From Vibrio sp. UBA2441 (GTDB taxonomy: Bacteria > Pseudomonadota > Gammaproteobacteria > Enterobacterales > Vibrionaceae), in NCBI GenBank assembly GCA_002342685.1, contig DDQN01000023.1:6985-62382 (forward strand): a stretch of 55,398 nt of DNA, written 5' to 3'. Positions 44,500 to 53,464 of this stretch are shown here, one piece after another. A program made the position numbers and the translations under genes. Numbering within the stretch: the first letter of the stretch is position 1; every line of letters begins with the position of its first letter. A model generated the notes under the pieces. The model had not been told where the DNA came from. It saw nothing but the letters and a program-made list of their open reading frames with translations, and ran no database searches.

Positions 44500-44937
44500 A
44501 TGGTTGAACTGGTGATTACAATTGCAATTGGCCTTATTGGAGGGTTAGCTGTCGGTACGCAAACTCCAATTGCGGGTGCAATGTCTCAGCGTATTGGAGG
44601 TGCAGCCAGTAGCGTTATCGTACATTTAGGTGGGTTAATCGCATCTTTGATACTTCTGTTTTCCAGACGAGGTGAAGATATTGCTCAATGGCGAGAGTTG
44701 CCATGGTACATGCTCGGTTGTGGTGGATTTGGGTTGATTTTGTTCCTCTCGGTCAGCCATACCATTCCCAAATTAGGCGCTGTATCAGCGATAACGCTAA
44801 TCATCGTGGGCCAACTTTTGGCTGGTGTTATTATTGATTACCTAGGTGCGTTCGGCACGATTCCCCGAGGGCTGGACATAAATAGAATGGCAGGCCTCGC
44901 ACTATTGTTTGTCGGTGCTTTTCTGATCATTCGATAA
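44500..44937 (+). CDS. DMT-type transporter of the YdcZ/DUF606 family
   Basis: 145 residues with five membrane helices (about 4-24, 36-55, 68-88, 95-115, 125-143), the size of half a DMT protein, as in the YdcZ family. Conserved GGLAVGTQTPIAGAMSQRIGGAASS and LGAVSAITLIIVGQLLAGVIIDYLG are typical. Such half-size transporters act as homodimers or heterodimers. GTTGGAG lies ten bases before the ATG. The gene is divergent from the LysR regulator and convergent with a methyltransferase. Confidence 0.85.
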   Translation: MVELVITIAIGLIGGLAVGTQTPIAGAMSQRIGGAASSVIVHLGGLIASLILLFSRRGEDIAQWRELPWYMLGCGGFGLILFLSVSHTIPKLGAVSAITLIIVGQLLAGVIIDYLGAFGTIPRGLDINRMAGLALLFVGAFLIIR

Positions 44938-44982
44938 ACTTAAACGTGTCTATTATTAACCTCCATATATAAAAATATACGG

Positions 44983-45024
44983 CTCTTATCTTCTTGCTAT
45001 CAGGCTCAAGCAAGCGGATAAGAG
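44983..45024. terminator. two-step hairpin between convergent genes
   Basis: CTCTTATC pairs with GATAAGAG, and after a 2x2 internal loop CTTGCT pairs with AGCAAG, over a ten-base loop. It lies between the transporter and the methyltransferase. Its T-runs are weak on plus and moderate on minus (TATTTTTATA). Confidence 0.6.
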
Positions 45025-45088
45025 TCACTTCTCTTATCAATCTGATAATTTAGCGTTTACTTGTCATTATCCCATCGATGACGACAAC

Positions 45089-45871
45089 TTAGTTATTGGG
45101 TTTCTCTGCGACAAAAATATAACGGTTAACGGAAAACATATATTCACCGTTTTCGGTCACTGTCTCCAAATCAGATTTCCACTTTTGCCACAATATTCTA
45201 TTCCCCGGATCAGGGTGGTCCGATTTAGGTTCAATAAGATTGAGCAATTGTTGAGAGAACGTATCAGATTCGAACTGCCAGTTTACTACTGGCATTGATG
45301 TGCGAGCCTTAACAACAAACCCTGCTTTTTCCAACCTCTTCGACAGCGTTCGCGGAACATGAGCATCAACATATCTTTCAAGCATGTACGCTTTTAGTGA
45401 CTCAAACAGTATGGGATCAGTCGAATTCCAGATCAATGAATCCCAATCCGTATCTAAGATGACTAAACGTCCTCCCGGTTTAAGGATTCGCCAACTTTCC
45501 TCCAACGCACAGTCAACGTCATTAAGAAAGCAGTACAGCTGACTGGACGTTACCACATCAAAGTAATCCGCCTTAAAAGGCACATCAGTCACGCTGCCCA
45601 AAACAAAAGTTCCCTGTTCACAAAGGTGTTCAGCCAGCGCTATCATCGCAGGCGCACAGTCTAAGCCGTAAACCTTTCCAGCCTCGCCTACCTGAGAGAG
45701 AAAATCCCGTGCGAGTATCCCATTACCACACCCGATATCAATAACATACTCACCAGGTGTTAACGCCGCACTGGCCAGTATGACCTTTCTCTGTGCTTTC
45801 ATATCCTCTGTAGCCGCTATTCGCTCTTGCTTTTTTGCCAAACTTTCATCGTATGAAAATGCAGTCCCCAT
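45089..45871 (-). CDS. class I SAM-dependent methyltransferase (UbiE-like)
   Basis: About 260 residues from the ATG at 45871, which has GAGGAG seven bases upstream; an earlier in-frame start at 45964 has none. The SAM motif I is VIDIGCGNGILARDFL, with LDCAPAMI for the ribose and DVVTSSQLYCFL following. A conserved ESWRILKPGGRLVILDTDWDS marks UbiE-like methyltransferases. It is divergent from a MerR-methyltransferase fusion (171 bp away), so both may belong to one response. The substrate is unknown. Confidence 0.85.
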   Translation of the reverse strand: MGTAFSYDESLAKKQERIAATEDMKAQRKVILASAALTPGEYVIDIGCGNGILARDFLSQVGEAGKVYGLDCAPAMIALAEHLCEQGTFVLGSVTDVPFKADYFDVVTSSQLYCFLNDVDCALEESWRILKPGGRLVILDTDWDSLIWNSTDPILFESLKAYMLERYVDAHVPRTLSKRLEKAGFVVKARTSMPVVNWQFESDTFSQQLLNLIEPKSDHPDPGNRILWQKWKSDLETVTENGEYMFSVNRYIFVAEKPNN

Positions 45872-46002
45872 AAGCTCCTCACTACCGTACAAACAAGCTG
45901 ATATTGACATTATAGAAGAACACTGGGCATTACATATTTCTGTCAAACATTGCATCGATCCCATTCAAAATATTTTCATTGACCTGTCTACAGCTTTATA
46001 GT

Positions 46003-46015
46003 TTAAGGTACTTAA
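46003..46015. promoter_or_regulatory. dyad between the two methyltransferase genes
   Basis: TTAAG-GTA-CTTAA is a perfect 13-bp dyad centred about 34 bp before the start of the MerR-fusion gene. MerR proteins bind such dyads in long spacers of their promoters. No strong -35/-10 pair could be defended around it. Confidence 0.4.
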
Positions 46016-46042
46016 CCATCAACGGATATAAGGCTTATCACT

Positions 46043-47212
46043 GTGTATCGGATATCTGAGCTTGCAGCAAAAGTTGGGCTGTCACGAACTGCACTACTTT
46101 ATTATGAAAAGCAAAAGCTTATCTCAGGCAGTAGGCTTAATAATGGCTATCGTGTCTACAGTGAAAAAGATTTGCAACGTGTCCGTTTGATCAAGCAGTT
46201 GCTGGCTGGTGGTTTAACGCTAAAAGAGTGCAAAGTGTGTCTTGAGGCGAAAGTAGATAGGCAGCTATTGAAAAACCGCCTCAAAGCACTGGATCAAGAG
46301 ATTGAACAAAAGCAACAGTCACGAACTTTGCTGGCAGCAATGCTTGGAGAGGGTGATCTTACAGCCTGGCACCAAAGTTTAGATAAGCTGGCGCCAGATG
46401 CTCACCTCGATTGGTTAATAAAGCAAGGCTTTAACGAGAAAGAAGCATTGCGACTGAAATGGTTATCAAAAGACATGAACAAACACGATTTATATATGGC
46501 TGATTTTATGCGGGTTTTCGAAAAATTAGAACGTTGGGGGCCCGGCAGTGAAAGTGAAACACAAAAAGCGCTGTCACTGGTGCCAAAACCGCCTGGTAAT
46601 ATTCTGGAAATTGGTTGTGGCAAAGGGCTAGCCACCAAAGTACTGGCTGAATATAGCCAAGCTGAAATTACGGCTGTCGACAATGAACCGTCCGCACTTG
46701 ATCGACTAGCCCAACGATTTAAACAGCAAGGTAACTCAGAACGGCTCAAAACAATGTGTGCAAGTATGACGGAGTTGCCTTTTGCCAAAGAGAGTTTTGA
46801 CCTTATTTGGGCAGAAGGCAGTGCGTACATTATGGGGGTCGTAAAAGCGCTAACGGCGTGGAAACCACTCTTACGCCAACAAGGTTATCTGATGGTCAGC
46901 GATATGGTTTGGCGGACCGACAACCCAAGTAGGGAATCAATTGAGTTTTGGAATAACGAATATCCAGATATGCAATCAGTACAGACTCGGATCGAACAAA
47001 TGAAAAAATGCGGGTATCAAGTTGTTGAACATTTTCCTCTGAGTGAAGAAGCATGGTTGAACTACTACAGCCCTTTGGCCAAAAGAGTGACAGAATGTGC
47101 GTCAGAAATGCCCTCTTCCGAGGCACTAAAAGACATTAAACATGAAGTAAACATCTGTACCCAGTTTGCTGACGAGTTTGGTTACCATGTATTTATCTTA
47201 GAGAACGTATAA
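46043..47212 (+). CDS. MerR-family regulator fused to a SAM-dependent methyltransferase
   Basis: 389 residues from a GTG with AAGG upstream. Residues 1-105 are a MerR DNA-binding domain with its coiled coil: YRISELAAKVGLSRTALLYYEKQKLI, NNGYRVYSEKDLQRVRLIKQLLAGG, then the dimerisation helix. Residues about 180-300 form a SAM-binding Rossmann domain with motif I ILEIGCGKGLATKVL, acidic VDNEPSALDRL and FDLIWAEGSAY. The middle (about 105-180) is helical. A fused effector domain in a MerR protein usually binds the inducing ligand, so the methyltransferase part may sense or modify the ligand. It is divergent from a separate methyltransferase. Confidence 0.85.
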   Translation: MYRISELAAKVGLSRTALLYYEKQKLISGSRLNNGYRVYSEKDLQRVRLIKQLLAGGLTLKECKVCLEAKVDRQLLKNRLKALDQEIEQKQQSRTLLAAMLGEGDLTAWHQSLDKLAPDAHLDWLIKQGFNEKEALRLKWLSKDMNKHDLYMADFMRVFEKLERWGPGSESETQKALSLVPKPPGNILEIGCGKGLATKVLAEYSQAEITAVDNEPSALDRLAQRFKQQGNSERLKTMCASMTELPFAKESFDLIWAEGSAYIMGVVKALTAWKPLLRQQGYLMVSDMVWRTDNPSRESIEFWNNEYPDMQSVQTRIEQMKKCGYQVVEHFPLSEEAWLNYYSPLAKRVTECASEMPSSEALKDIKHEVNICTQFADEFGYHVFILENV

Positions 47213-47603
47213 GGTATACCTGTTCATTACCACGCGGCGCGGTAACGAAAGAATACCCGCCGCAATGACTCATGGTTTTACTACTATGGTTTACTATTAG
47301 CGGGATATTACTTTCGAATTCAAGCCGTGTGAATATTTTAGCTATATTTGTCTCTTAAGAGATCTCTTTTAATATGTATTAGCCAAATGACGTTGTTATG
47401 CAGTTCTGGTATTACTTTATCATTCCAGGCCCCAAAATCTACTACTTTAGTAGTACCACCATCAAGGTCAGATGAGTGTTTAAACTCTAAAAATGTTCTC
47501 TTCAAGGACGGAAATGGCTTAAAAGAAACTTAAAATCGACAAGTAAAGAATCGAGTGTTTCAAAGACTATACTCTTCATATCGACCACAACCCACAGGTC
47601 AAT
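47213..47603. other. 391-bp stretch with a possible broken minus-strand gene
   Basis: The plus strand has a 61-codon frame without a ribosome binding site. On the minus strand there is an unusual pair of adjoining frames that look more protein-like, described separately at 47338-47579. Otherwise there is no recognisable structure apart from a palindromic CTACTTTAGTAGT-like stretch near 47440. Confidence 0.35.
47338..47579 (-). pseudogene. possible frameshifted small gene
   Basis: An ATG at 47579 opens a 25-codon frame (MKSIVFETLDSLLVDFK...). It runs into a second frame, shifted by one base backward, that stays open for 63 codons from 47529 to a TAA at 47338 (contents such as FKPFPSLKRTFLEFKH and VVDFGAWNDKVIPELHNN). 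Joined, they would give about 80 residues with natural composition. No homologue comes to mind. It could be a decayed gene, a sequence error, or chance. No canonical slippery heptamer was found. Confidence 0.3.
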
Positions 47604-48815
47604 GTGCGAACTATCATGTGGCAAAACAGAAACTATCTTCGCTTGTTATCAGCTCAAGTGACCTCTCTGATTGGGACCGGAGTAAGCTCCGTTTGTCTGG
47701 CGCTGCTCGCTTACGATTTGGCTGGAAAAGACGCAAGCATGGTATTAAGTACGGTCTTTGCTATAAAAATGCTGGCTTACATTCTTCTGGCTCCGGTGTT
47801 TAGTACGCTCAGTCAGTGGCTACCAAAACGCCAAGTAATGGTGGCATTAGATATAACCCGTGCTGCTGTATTCATTTTTTTGCCGTTTGTTACTAATGTG
47901 TGGGAGGTGTATCTGCTGACCTTTGTTATTAACGCCTGCTCTGCATGGTTTACCCCCTTATTTCAATCGACGTTGCCTCTCATTCTTCCAGATAAAACTG
48001 AGTACACCAAAGCATTGAGTCTGAGTCGGCTCGCCTACGATCTGGAGCAAATGTTTAGCCCTTTACTCACGGCGCTGCTGCTAAGTGTGCTTAGTTTTAG
48101 ATATCTTTTCATGCTTGATGCTGCAACCTTTGTTGTCTCGGCAATATTGATCCTACTTTGCGTTATTCCTAACCTAACCAAAACCACCAGCCACCGCCAG
48201 CAGCTTACTTTAACCGGGATAAGCAGAGGTATTCATGACTACCTGAGTAAACCTTCCTTAAGGGCCCTATGGATGGCTTATCTATCAGTGGCTAGTGCCT
48301 CAGCAATGGTATTGGTGAACACCGTTGTGTATGTTCATGAGGTATTAAACGGAGGTGATAAGCAGACCGCTTTGGCTATGGGGATAGTCGGCCTTGGCTC
48401 GCTGGTAATTGCACTTCGCTTACCTGTCTGGCTGGAGTCCATACCTGCAAAAAGGTTTCACTGGCTTGGTATGTTTGCCATATCCGGCGCATTTTGTATT
48501 GGTTCCTTTACACCTGGCTGGGTTGGGTTTATCGCTATATGTTTAGCGATGGGCGTTGGTATGTCCTGTATTCAAACCACTGCGGGCCTCTTCATCACTG
48601 AAGCATCTCAAGGTGACGACACTGGCCCGTATTTCGCAGCACACTTTTCTCTTACCCATTTCTGGTGGTTGGTTACTTACCTGAGCGCTGGATTCAGTGT
48701 GAAATTATTTGGCTTGGGCTATGGTTACCTGTTTATGGGAACACTCAGCGCATTGGCGATGTTAGCGTATTATTACTCCTGCTCCAGAGCTTCCCAAAGC
48801 TCCTCGATATTTTAA
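47604..48815 (+). CDS. MFS transporter
   Basis: 403 residues with about twelve membrane segments and the MFS pattern of two six-helix halves. The N-terminal half has LLSAQVTSLIGTGVSSVCLALLAYDLAG and the loop SQWLPKRQVMVALDITRA; the C-terminal half has MAMGIVGLGSLVIAL. It resembles efflux proteins of the macrolide or enterobactin-exporter (EntS/MefA) group, but the substrate cannot be stated. The start GTG at 47604 has AGGT upstream; an ATG four codons later is an alternative. It ends 17 bp before the convergent acetyltransferase. Confidence 0.82.
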   Translation: MRTIMWQNRNYLRLLSAQVTSLIGTGVSSVCLALLAYDLAGKDASMVLSTVFAIKMLAYILLAPVFSTLSQWLPKRQVMVALDITRAAVFIFLPFVTNVWEVYLLTFVINACSAWFTPLFQSTLPLILPDKTEYTKALSLSRLAYDLEQMFSPLLTALLLSVLSFRYLFMLDAATFVVSAILILLCVIPNLTKTTSHRQQLTLTGISRGIHDYLSKPSLRALWMAYLSVASASAMVLVNTVVYVHEVLNGGDKQTALAMGIVGLGSLVIALRLPVWLESIPAKRFHWLGMFAISGAFCIGSFTPGWVGFIAICLAMGVGMSCIQTTAGLFITEASQGDDTGPYFAAHFSLTHFWWLVTYLSAGFSVKLFGLGYGYLFMGTLSALAMLAYYYSCSRASQSSSIF

Positions 48816-48832
48816 TATTTCTACACACTCAA

Positions 48833-49432
48833 TCAGTTCTGATCAAACCTTAGTTCTTTAAAATAAAACTCTTTATCTCGCTGATTAATTTGCCTAATCA
48901 CACGGCAGGGGTTCCCTACCGCAACCACATTGGCGGGAATGTCTTTTGTCACTATGCTTCCTGCACCAATAACACTGTTTTCACCGATCGTAACACCGGG
49001 CAATACCACCGAGTGGGCTCCAATCCAAACGTTCTTCTCAATCTTTATCGGCACATTAAACTGAGCTATCTTGAGCCGCATCTCCGGGTCAATAGGATGC
49101 CCTGCGGTTGCCAGCGTAACGTTTGGCCCAATCATGACATAGTCGTCTATATAGATATGAGTGTCATCCACGAGCGTCAGGTTGAAGTTTGCATAGACAT
49201 TTTTGCCAATGTGAGTGTGCTTTCCCCAGTTCGCTCTCAAAGGAGGTTCAATATAGCTATTATCACCCATTTCAGCGAAAATTTTCTCTAGTAAAGCCAA
49301 ACGTCTTGCGCCTTCGGAAGGACGTGTCTGGTTAAAGTCATAAAGGAGATCCAAGTATTGGTCCTGCTCTTTTTGAATCTCATCATCATGATAGTAAATT
49401 TTCTGGCTATGCAGCTTGTCTCTATTGCTCAC
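48833..49432 (-). CDS. LacA/Maa-type sugar O-acetyltransferase (left-handed beta helix)
   Basis: About 199 residues. The N-terminal helical part (EEIQKEQDQYLDLLYDFNQTRPSE-like) is followed by the hexapeptide-repeat beta helix. PPLRANWGKHTHIGKNVYANFNLTLVDDTHIYIDD, GPNVTLATAGHPIDPEMR (with the catalytic His) and GAGSIVTKDIPANVVAVGNPCRVIR match E. coli LacA very closely. It transfers acetyl from acetyl-CoA to the 6-hydroxyl of galactosides or related sugars. The GTG at 49432 with GGAG upstream is preferred; a longer frame starts at 49474. No lacZ or lacY-like gene is next to it. Confidence 0.85.
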   Translation of the reverse strand: MSNRDKLHSQKIYYHDDEIQKEQDQYLDLLYDFNQTRPSEGARRLALLEKIFAEMGDNSYIEPPLRANWGKHTHIGKNVYANFNLTLVDDTHIYIDDYVMIGPNVTLATAGHPIDPEMRLKIAQFNVPIKIEKNVWIGAHSVVLPGVTIGENSVIGAGSIVTKDIPANVVAVGNPCRVIRQINQRDKEFYFKELRFDQN

Positions 49433-49503
49433 TTTCCGTACTCCCCCAACCTGTCTATTTTCATCCACTAACAATGCTTTTTCATACTAAAGTAAGAATT
49501 TAA

Positions 49504-49692
49504 TCAATACCTTAGCTCGATTCTTATCTGAGTTGGCGAATGACCTGTCCAAGCGCTGTAAGCTCGTACAAATGAGTTCGGTTCCTGAAAGCCTAATAAC
49601 AGCGAAACATCCAATATTGGTAAGTTGGTGTGTTCTAAGTAGTACTCGGCAAGCTCTTGTTTTACTTGTTGCAACACCAATAACTCTCTGAA
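49504..49692 (-). pseudogene. remnant of an AraC-family transcriptional regulator
   Basis: The minus strand holds the C-terminal 62 codons of an AraC-type helix-turn-helix domain: FRELLVLQQVKQELAEYYL, then LPILDVSLLLGFQEPNSF and FVRAYSAWTGHSPTQIR, ending at a TGA at 49504. This is the second HTH and signature of the family. The codon just before this segment is TAG (49693-49695) and no ATG precedes the segment. The upstream residues do not look like an AraC protein, so the rest of the gene is lost. It sits between the LacA-type gene and sbcC. Confidence 0.7.
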
Positions 49693-49750
49693 CTATTGCT
49701 TAATTAAACCAGTCAGGGTTAAAAGCCAGACTCATCCAGAGTAGTATTAA

Positions 49751-52700
49751 TTACCCGCAAATTTTATATTGTCGTTCCAGTTCACTCACGCCAAGCCCCG
49801 ACTTTTTACTCACCTTTAACTGAACAGGGATTCGCTCTTTCATTGCTTCAATGTGACTGATCACGCCAATCATTTTTCCGGAGGCATTTAAGCTGTCCAG
49901 AGCATCCAGAGCGAGGTCCAGTGTCTCGCTGTCAAGGGTGCCAAAGCCTTCATCTAAAAACAGCGAATCGATACTGGTTTTATAACTGACCAAATCTGAC
50001 AAACCTAATGCCAATGCCAGACTGACCAGAAAGCTTTCTCCGCCAGAGAGTGTTTTAGTATCCCGTACGACATCAGCCTGCCATGTATCCAGTACAGAGA
50101 GTTCCAGCCCTTCCGATTCACAGCGTTTAAGCTGGTATCGGCCATGCAACCGCTCAAGTTGGTTGTTGGCCAGATAAATGAGGTTATCTAAGGTAAGTCC
50201 CTGAGCAAATTTACGGAACTTGTCCCCATTGCTTGAACCTATCAAAGCATGAAGATACTGAATATCATCGTATGTCATACGAGACTCTTCGATCTTGCTA
50301 AATAAGCTCTGCTGATCCTGACGTCGTTTTTGATCAGATTTAAGTTCGTTGGTCCTTTCCCCTTCTTGCTGAGAAGTTTGTTCTATGGTTAATCTAAGTT
50401 CACCCAACTGCTGTTCCAGCATGGTCTTATCTGACTCTTGGTACTGTTTGGCATGTTCATCGGCTAACACAGACTGAACATGTTTCTCAGCGGTCTCATA
50501 CAGCGCTTTAGCTTTTGAAAACACTTCATCAAGACTCTGTTTTAATTCAGCAATACGTGTCCGTTCATCGTGATTTAATAGCGCCGCTTCGAACTCAGAA
50601 ACAGAGGCAAACTGACTTTGATCCAGCAGCACTTGCCACGCTTCTTGCTGTTGTTTGTGCTTAACGTCTGCCCCAGCCTGGCTTGTTAGCAGAGACTTAA
50701 TTTCGCCCTCTAGCGCCTTTTGTTCTTGTTGAGCTTTCTGATGGTTCTCTTTGGCCTGCTCTAGTGCTTGTTCCGCATTTTTTATCGCTTTAAGGCTACG
50801 CTCTCGCTCCGCATCGACCATTCTCTCGCCAAACAATTCTGTTCGCTTATCGGCAAAATCCGTTAATAAAACCTGCTGCGCCGACTGCTCTTTATTTACC
50901 TGAGCTAAGCCTTTATTAAGCTCGGCAATGCGGGTGGACTGTATATCGATATTAGACTTCAATGCCGCTCGTTCCTGACCAAGTGCCGCTGAGTGTTTCT
51001 CTGTTTCCTGCCATTTGGCCAGATCATCTCTTTTTAGCTCAATCCAACTAGCTAACTCAACATCGGTCGATAAGTGAAAACCACACTGCTCAATGTGCGA
51101 CACCAATTGTTGATGCGACGCCTGCAACTCAGCATCGGCTTTGTCTAACTGAGCCTGAGTTTCCAGATTGATTTTCTGTTCATGCTCAAGCTGCTGCTGT
51201 AGCAGTTTGACAGCACCATCATGTTCTTGATGCGACTGTGCGCTCAGGTTAGCGGTCTCTTTGGCTTTCTGTAACTGGTCTTCAATATTTCTATATCTGA
51301 CGGTGAAATCAGACAGTCGATTGCGCTTAGTTTCCAGCTCCTGAGCAAATTGGTTAAGTGCCTCAGTATCCTCTATGGCGAGTTGATGGCCTATAGAACC
51401 AGCGGACACCTTCCACGATTGCACCAATACTAACTGTTCTTGTTCCAGCCAGTTAATACGCTTTTTATCATCGTCTATTCGGCGAGTTAGAGAGTCGATA
51501 TCGTGTTTAACGTCTTTACCGTGGGTTCTTATAGACTCTAATGCCTGTTTTTCCCTATCCAGTTCCGTTTGCTTTTCTAGGACATCAAATGACTGTTCAT
51601 TATCCGCTAGCGGGTGCTCTACAGAACCACAAAGAGGACACGGATGACTTTCTTCCAACTGGCTTCGATATACCGCTAAAATCTCTTCTTGTTTAAGCAG
51701 TTTTTCTTCTTTAGCCACCAAATCTTGTAACGTTTTAACAAATTTGTCTTGTGTCCAGAACTTTTCAAGCAACGATTCTCGCAGTACCAATTTCTCTTTT
51801 TTGCTGCTATTAAGATCCATTGAAAGTTGATATTTATCTCGCTTCTCCTGATCATAACCGTGCCATTGATTTTGAACGTGGCGTAACGTCTGAAGCGTTG
51901 AAATATTCTGATTTAGTCCGGTTAACTGTATTTCTAACCGAGTCAGGTCTTCAGTGATGGTAAATTCATCTTTTAGTGCTTGTTTCTGATGCTCTATAGT
52001 ACTTACTAATTGTTGCTTTTGTTTTAATTGCTCAGCGGCCTGTTGTAGCTTCAACTGTGTTTTATTGATCTGCTCTTGCTGTCCGATCACTGTTTTCTCA
52101 GCCAACAGCATGTTTGCTTTTAAGCGATTAGTACTCTCTGTTTGACGTTCAGTCTGGCCTAACTGTTCATTCCATTTCTCAATGTACTGCGCCAGATGAG
52201 CATCTTCTTTATGCTGTTTCTGATAGCGATTGATATTCTCAATATTCTGCTCAACACCATGTTGATCAGACAAGGTTCGCTGATGCAGGTCCTGTATCCC
52301 TTTTAGCTCATCGGTAAATTCACCGACTCTTTTTTCTAATGTATCGAGCTGGCTGTTCTCTAGTTTTATCTGGTTATCTAATGGCACTATGTGCTCATTG
52401 ATTAGCGTTTCCAGTTGACTATTTTCCAGCTTTACCGTTGCTAATTGGTCATTTACAGTAACGGTATGTTGTTCGGACTCTTCCGCTGTTTTTGCTAATG
52501 CATCACTACCTGACTGTTTATCTGATAACTGATTTGACATTAACTGTAAGTGAGCACTCGCTTCTTTTAAAAGCATGTACGGAGTGCGCATTTTTTCCGC
52601 AGGTTCGCTTAGAGCCAATTTATCCAGATCCAGCTGAGCATCCGAAATTCGGCTTTCTGCCTCGGAAAGCTGATCTTGTGCAGCGACTTTTTCTCGGTGG

Positions 52701-53464
52701 TATTTGTCTAAATTAAGCAGCCAGGTCAACTGCTTTTCCAGCGCTGTTTCTTGCTGCTTGTTCACTTGCTGTGCCTTACCGAGCGCTTCCATCTCCTCTT
52801 CCAAGTGCTGTATCTGTTCTTCGCTGAGTAGCTGTACCCCCTTCGCTTCTGCTTCCAGCTCCGTCAGCGTCGACTTTGTCTGCACATACTGTTCATGAAT
52901 TTTTTGCGATATCTGGCTATAGATTTCGGTTCCGGTCAGCTCTTCTAGCAGCCCTGCTCTTTCGCCTTCTTTGGCGTTTAGGAAAGCGGCAAATTGCCCT
53001 TGTGACAACAGCATAGATTTTGTAAACCGGCCAAAATCCAGCCCGGAAATTTCTTCGATTAACTCGCTTTTTTTCTTAACCTGATTGGCTAATACCTTGC
53101 CTGACTCTACCTCAGCAAGTTCAACCAACGCAGGCTGCATATTGCCATCCACTTTACCTCTGGCTCGCTTCATGCTCCAAAAAGCACGATAGGCTTTACC
53201 TTTTACTTCGAACTCAACCTCAGAAAGACACTCTGCGGTGCCTCGCGTCATCAATTCATTATTGGACGCTGAAATAGTACTGAGCCTTGGTGTCTCTTGA
53301 TAAAGCGCAACACATATCGCGTCGAGAATCGTGGTTTTTCCCGCTCCGGTAGGGCCGGTAATAGCAAATAGTCCGCTTTCTGAAAATGGCGGCTGTGTAA
53401 AATCAATTTTCCATTCACCCTTCAAGGAGTTTAGGTTCTGAAATCTTAAGCTGAGTATTTTCAT
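49751..53464 (-). CDS. sbcC: exonuclease SbcC, ATPase subunit of SbcCD
   Basis: 1237 residues, longer than E. coli SbcC (about 1048). The N-terminal ATPase half has Walker A GPTGAGKTTILDAI. Long coiled coils (about 180-1020) follow, with the zinc hook CPLCG near residue 608 at their tip. The C-terminal half carries the signature LSGGESFLVSLALAL and D-loop LFLDEGFGTLD. With SbcD it forms an Mre11-Rad50-like complex that opens hairpins and protein-blocked DNA ends. It starts by overlapping the sbcD stop by four bases (ATGA), so translation is coupled. Confidence 0.95.
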   Translation of the reverse strand: MKILSLRFQNLNSLKGEWKIDFTQPPFSESGLFAITGPTGAGKTTILDAICVALYQETPRLSTISASNNELMTRGTAECLSEVEFEVKGKAYRAFWSMKRARGKVDGNMQPALVELAEVESGKVLANQVKKKSELIEEISGLDFGRFTKSMLLSQGQFAAFLNAKEGERAGLLEELTGTEIYSQISQKIHEQYVQTKSTLTELEAEAKGVQLLSEEQIQHLEEEMEALGKAQQVNKQQETALEKQLTWLLNLDKYHREKVAAQDQLSEAESRISDAQLDLDKLALSEPAEKMRTPYMLLKEASAHLQLMSNQLSDKQSGSDALAKTAEESEQHTVTVNDQLATVKLENSQLETLINEHIVPLDNQIKLENSQLDTLEKRVGEFTDELKGIQDLHQRTLSDQHGVEQNIENINRYQKQHKEDAHLAQYIEKWNEQLGQTERQTESTNRLKANMLLAEKTVIGQQEQINKTQLKLQQAAEQLKQKQQLVSTIEHQKQALKDEFTITEDLTRLEIQLTGLNQNISTLQTLRHVQNQWHGYDQEKRDKYQLSMDLNSSKKEKLVLRESLLEKFWTQDKFVKTLQDLVAKEEKLLKQEEILAVYRSQLEESHPCPLCGSVEHPLADNEQSFDVLEKQTELDREKQALESIRTHGKDVKHDIDSLTRRIDDDKKRINWLEQEQLVLVQSWKVSAGSIGHQLAIEDTEALNQFAQELETKRNRLSDFTVRYRNIEDQLQKAKETANLSAQSHQEHDGAVKLLQQQLEHEQKINLETQAQLDKADAELQASHQQLVSHIEQCGFHLSTDVELASWIELKRDDLAKWQETEKHSAALGQERAALKSNIDIQSTRIAELNKGLAQVNKEQSAQQVLLTDFADKRTELFGERMVDAERERSLKAIKNAEQALEQAKENHQKAQQEQKALEGEIKSLLTSQAGADVKHKQQQEAWQVLLDQSQFASVSEFEAALLNHDERTRIAELKQSLDEVFSKAKALYETAEKHVQSVLADEHAKQYQESDKTMLEQQLGELRLTIEQTSQQEGERTNELKSDQKRRQDQQSLFSKIEESRMTYDDIQYLHALIGSSNGDKFRKFAQGLTLDNLIYLANNQLERLHGRYQLKRCESEGLELSVLDTWQADVVRDTKTLSGGESFLVSLALALGLSDLVSYKTSIDSLFLDEGFGTLDSETLDLALDALDSLNASGKMIGVISHIEAMKERIPVQLKVSKKSGLGVSELERQYKICG

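Noticed and set aside
47348..47533. 61-codon plus-strand frame with a signal-peptide-like start
   Set aside because: TTG start, no ribosome binding site, and poor protein-like composition in the second half. The opposite strand looks more coding.
49751..53464. repeated Gln/Glu-rich coiled-coil segments in sbcC as a possible repeat array
   Set aside because: They are ordinary coiled coil of an SMC-like protein, with no direct DNA repeat.
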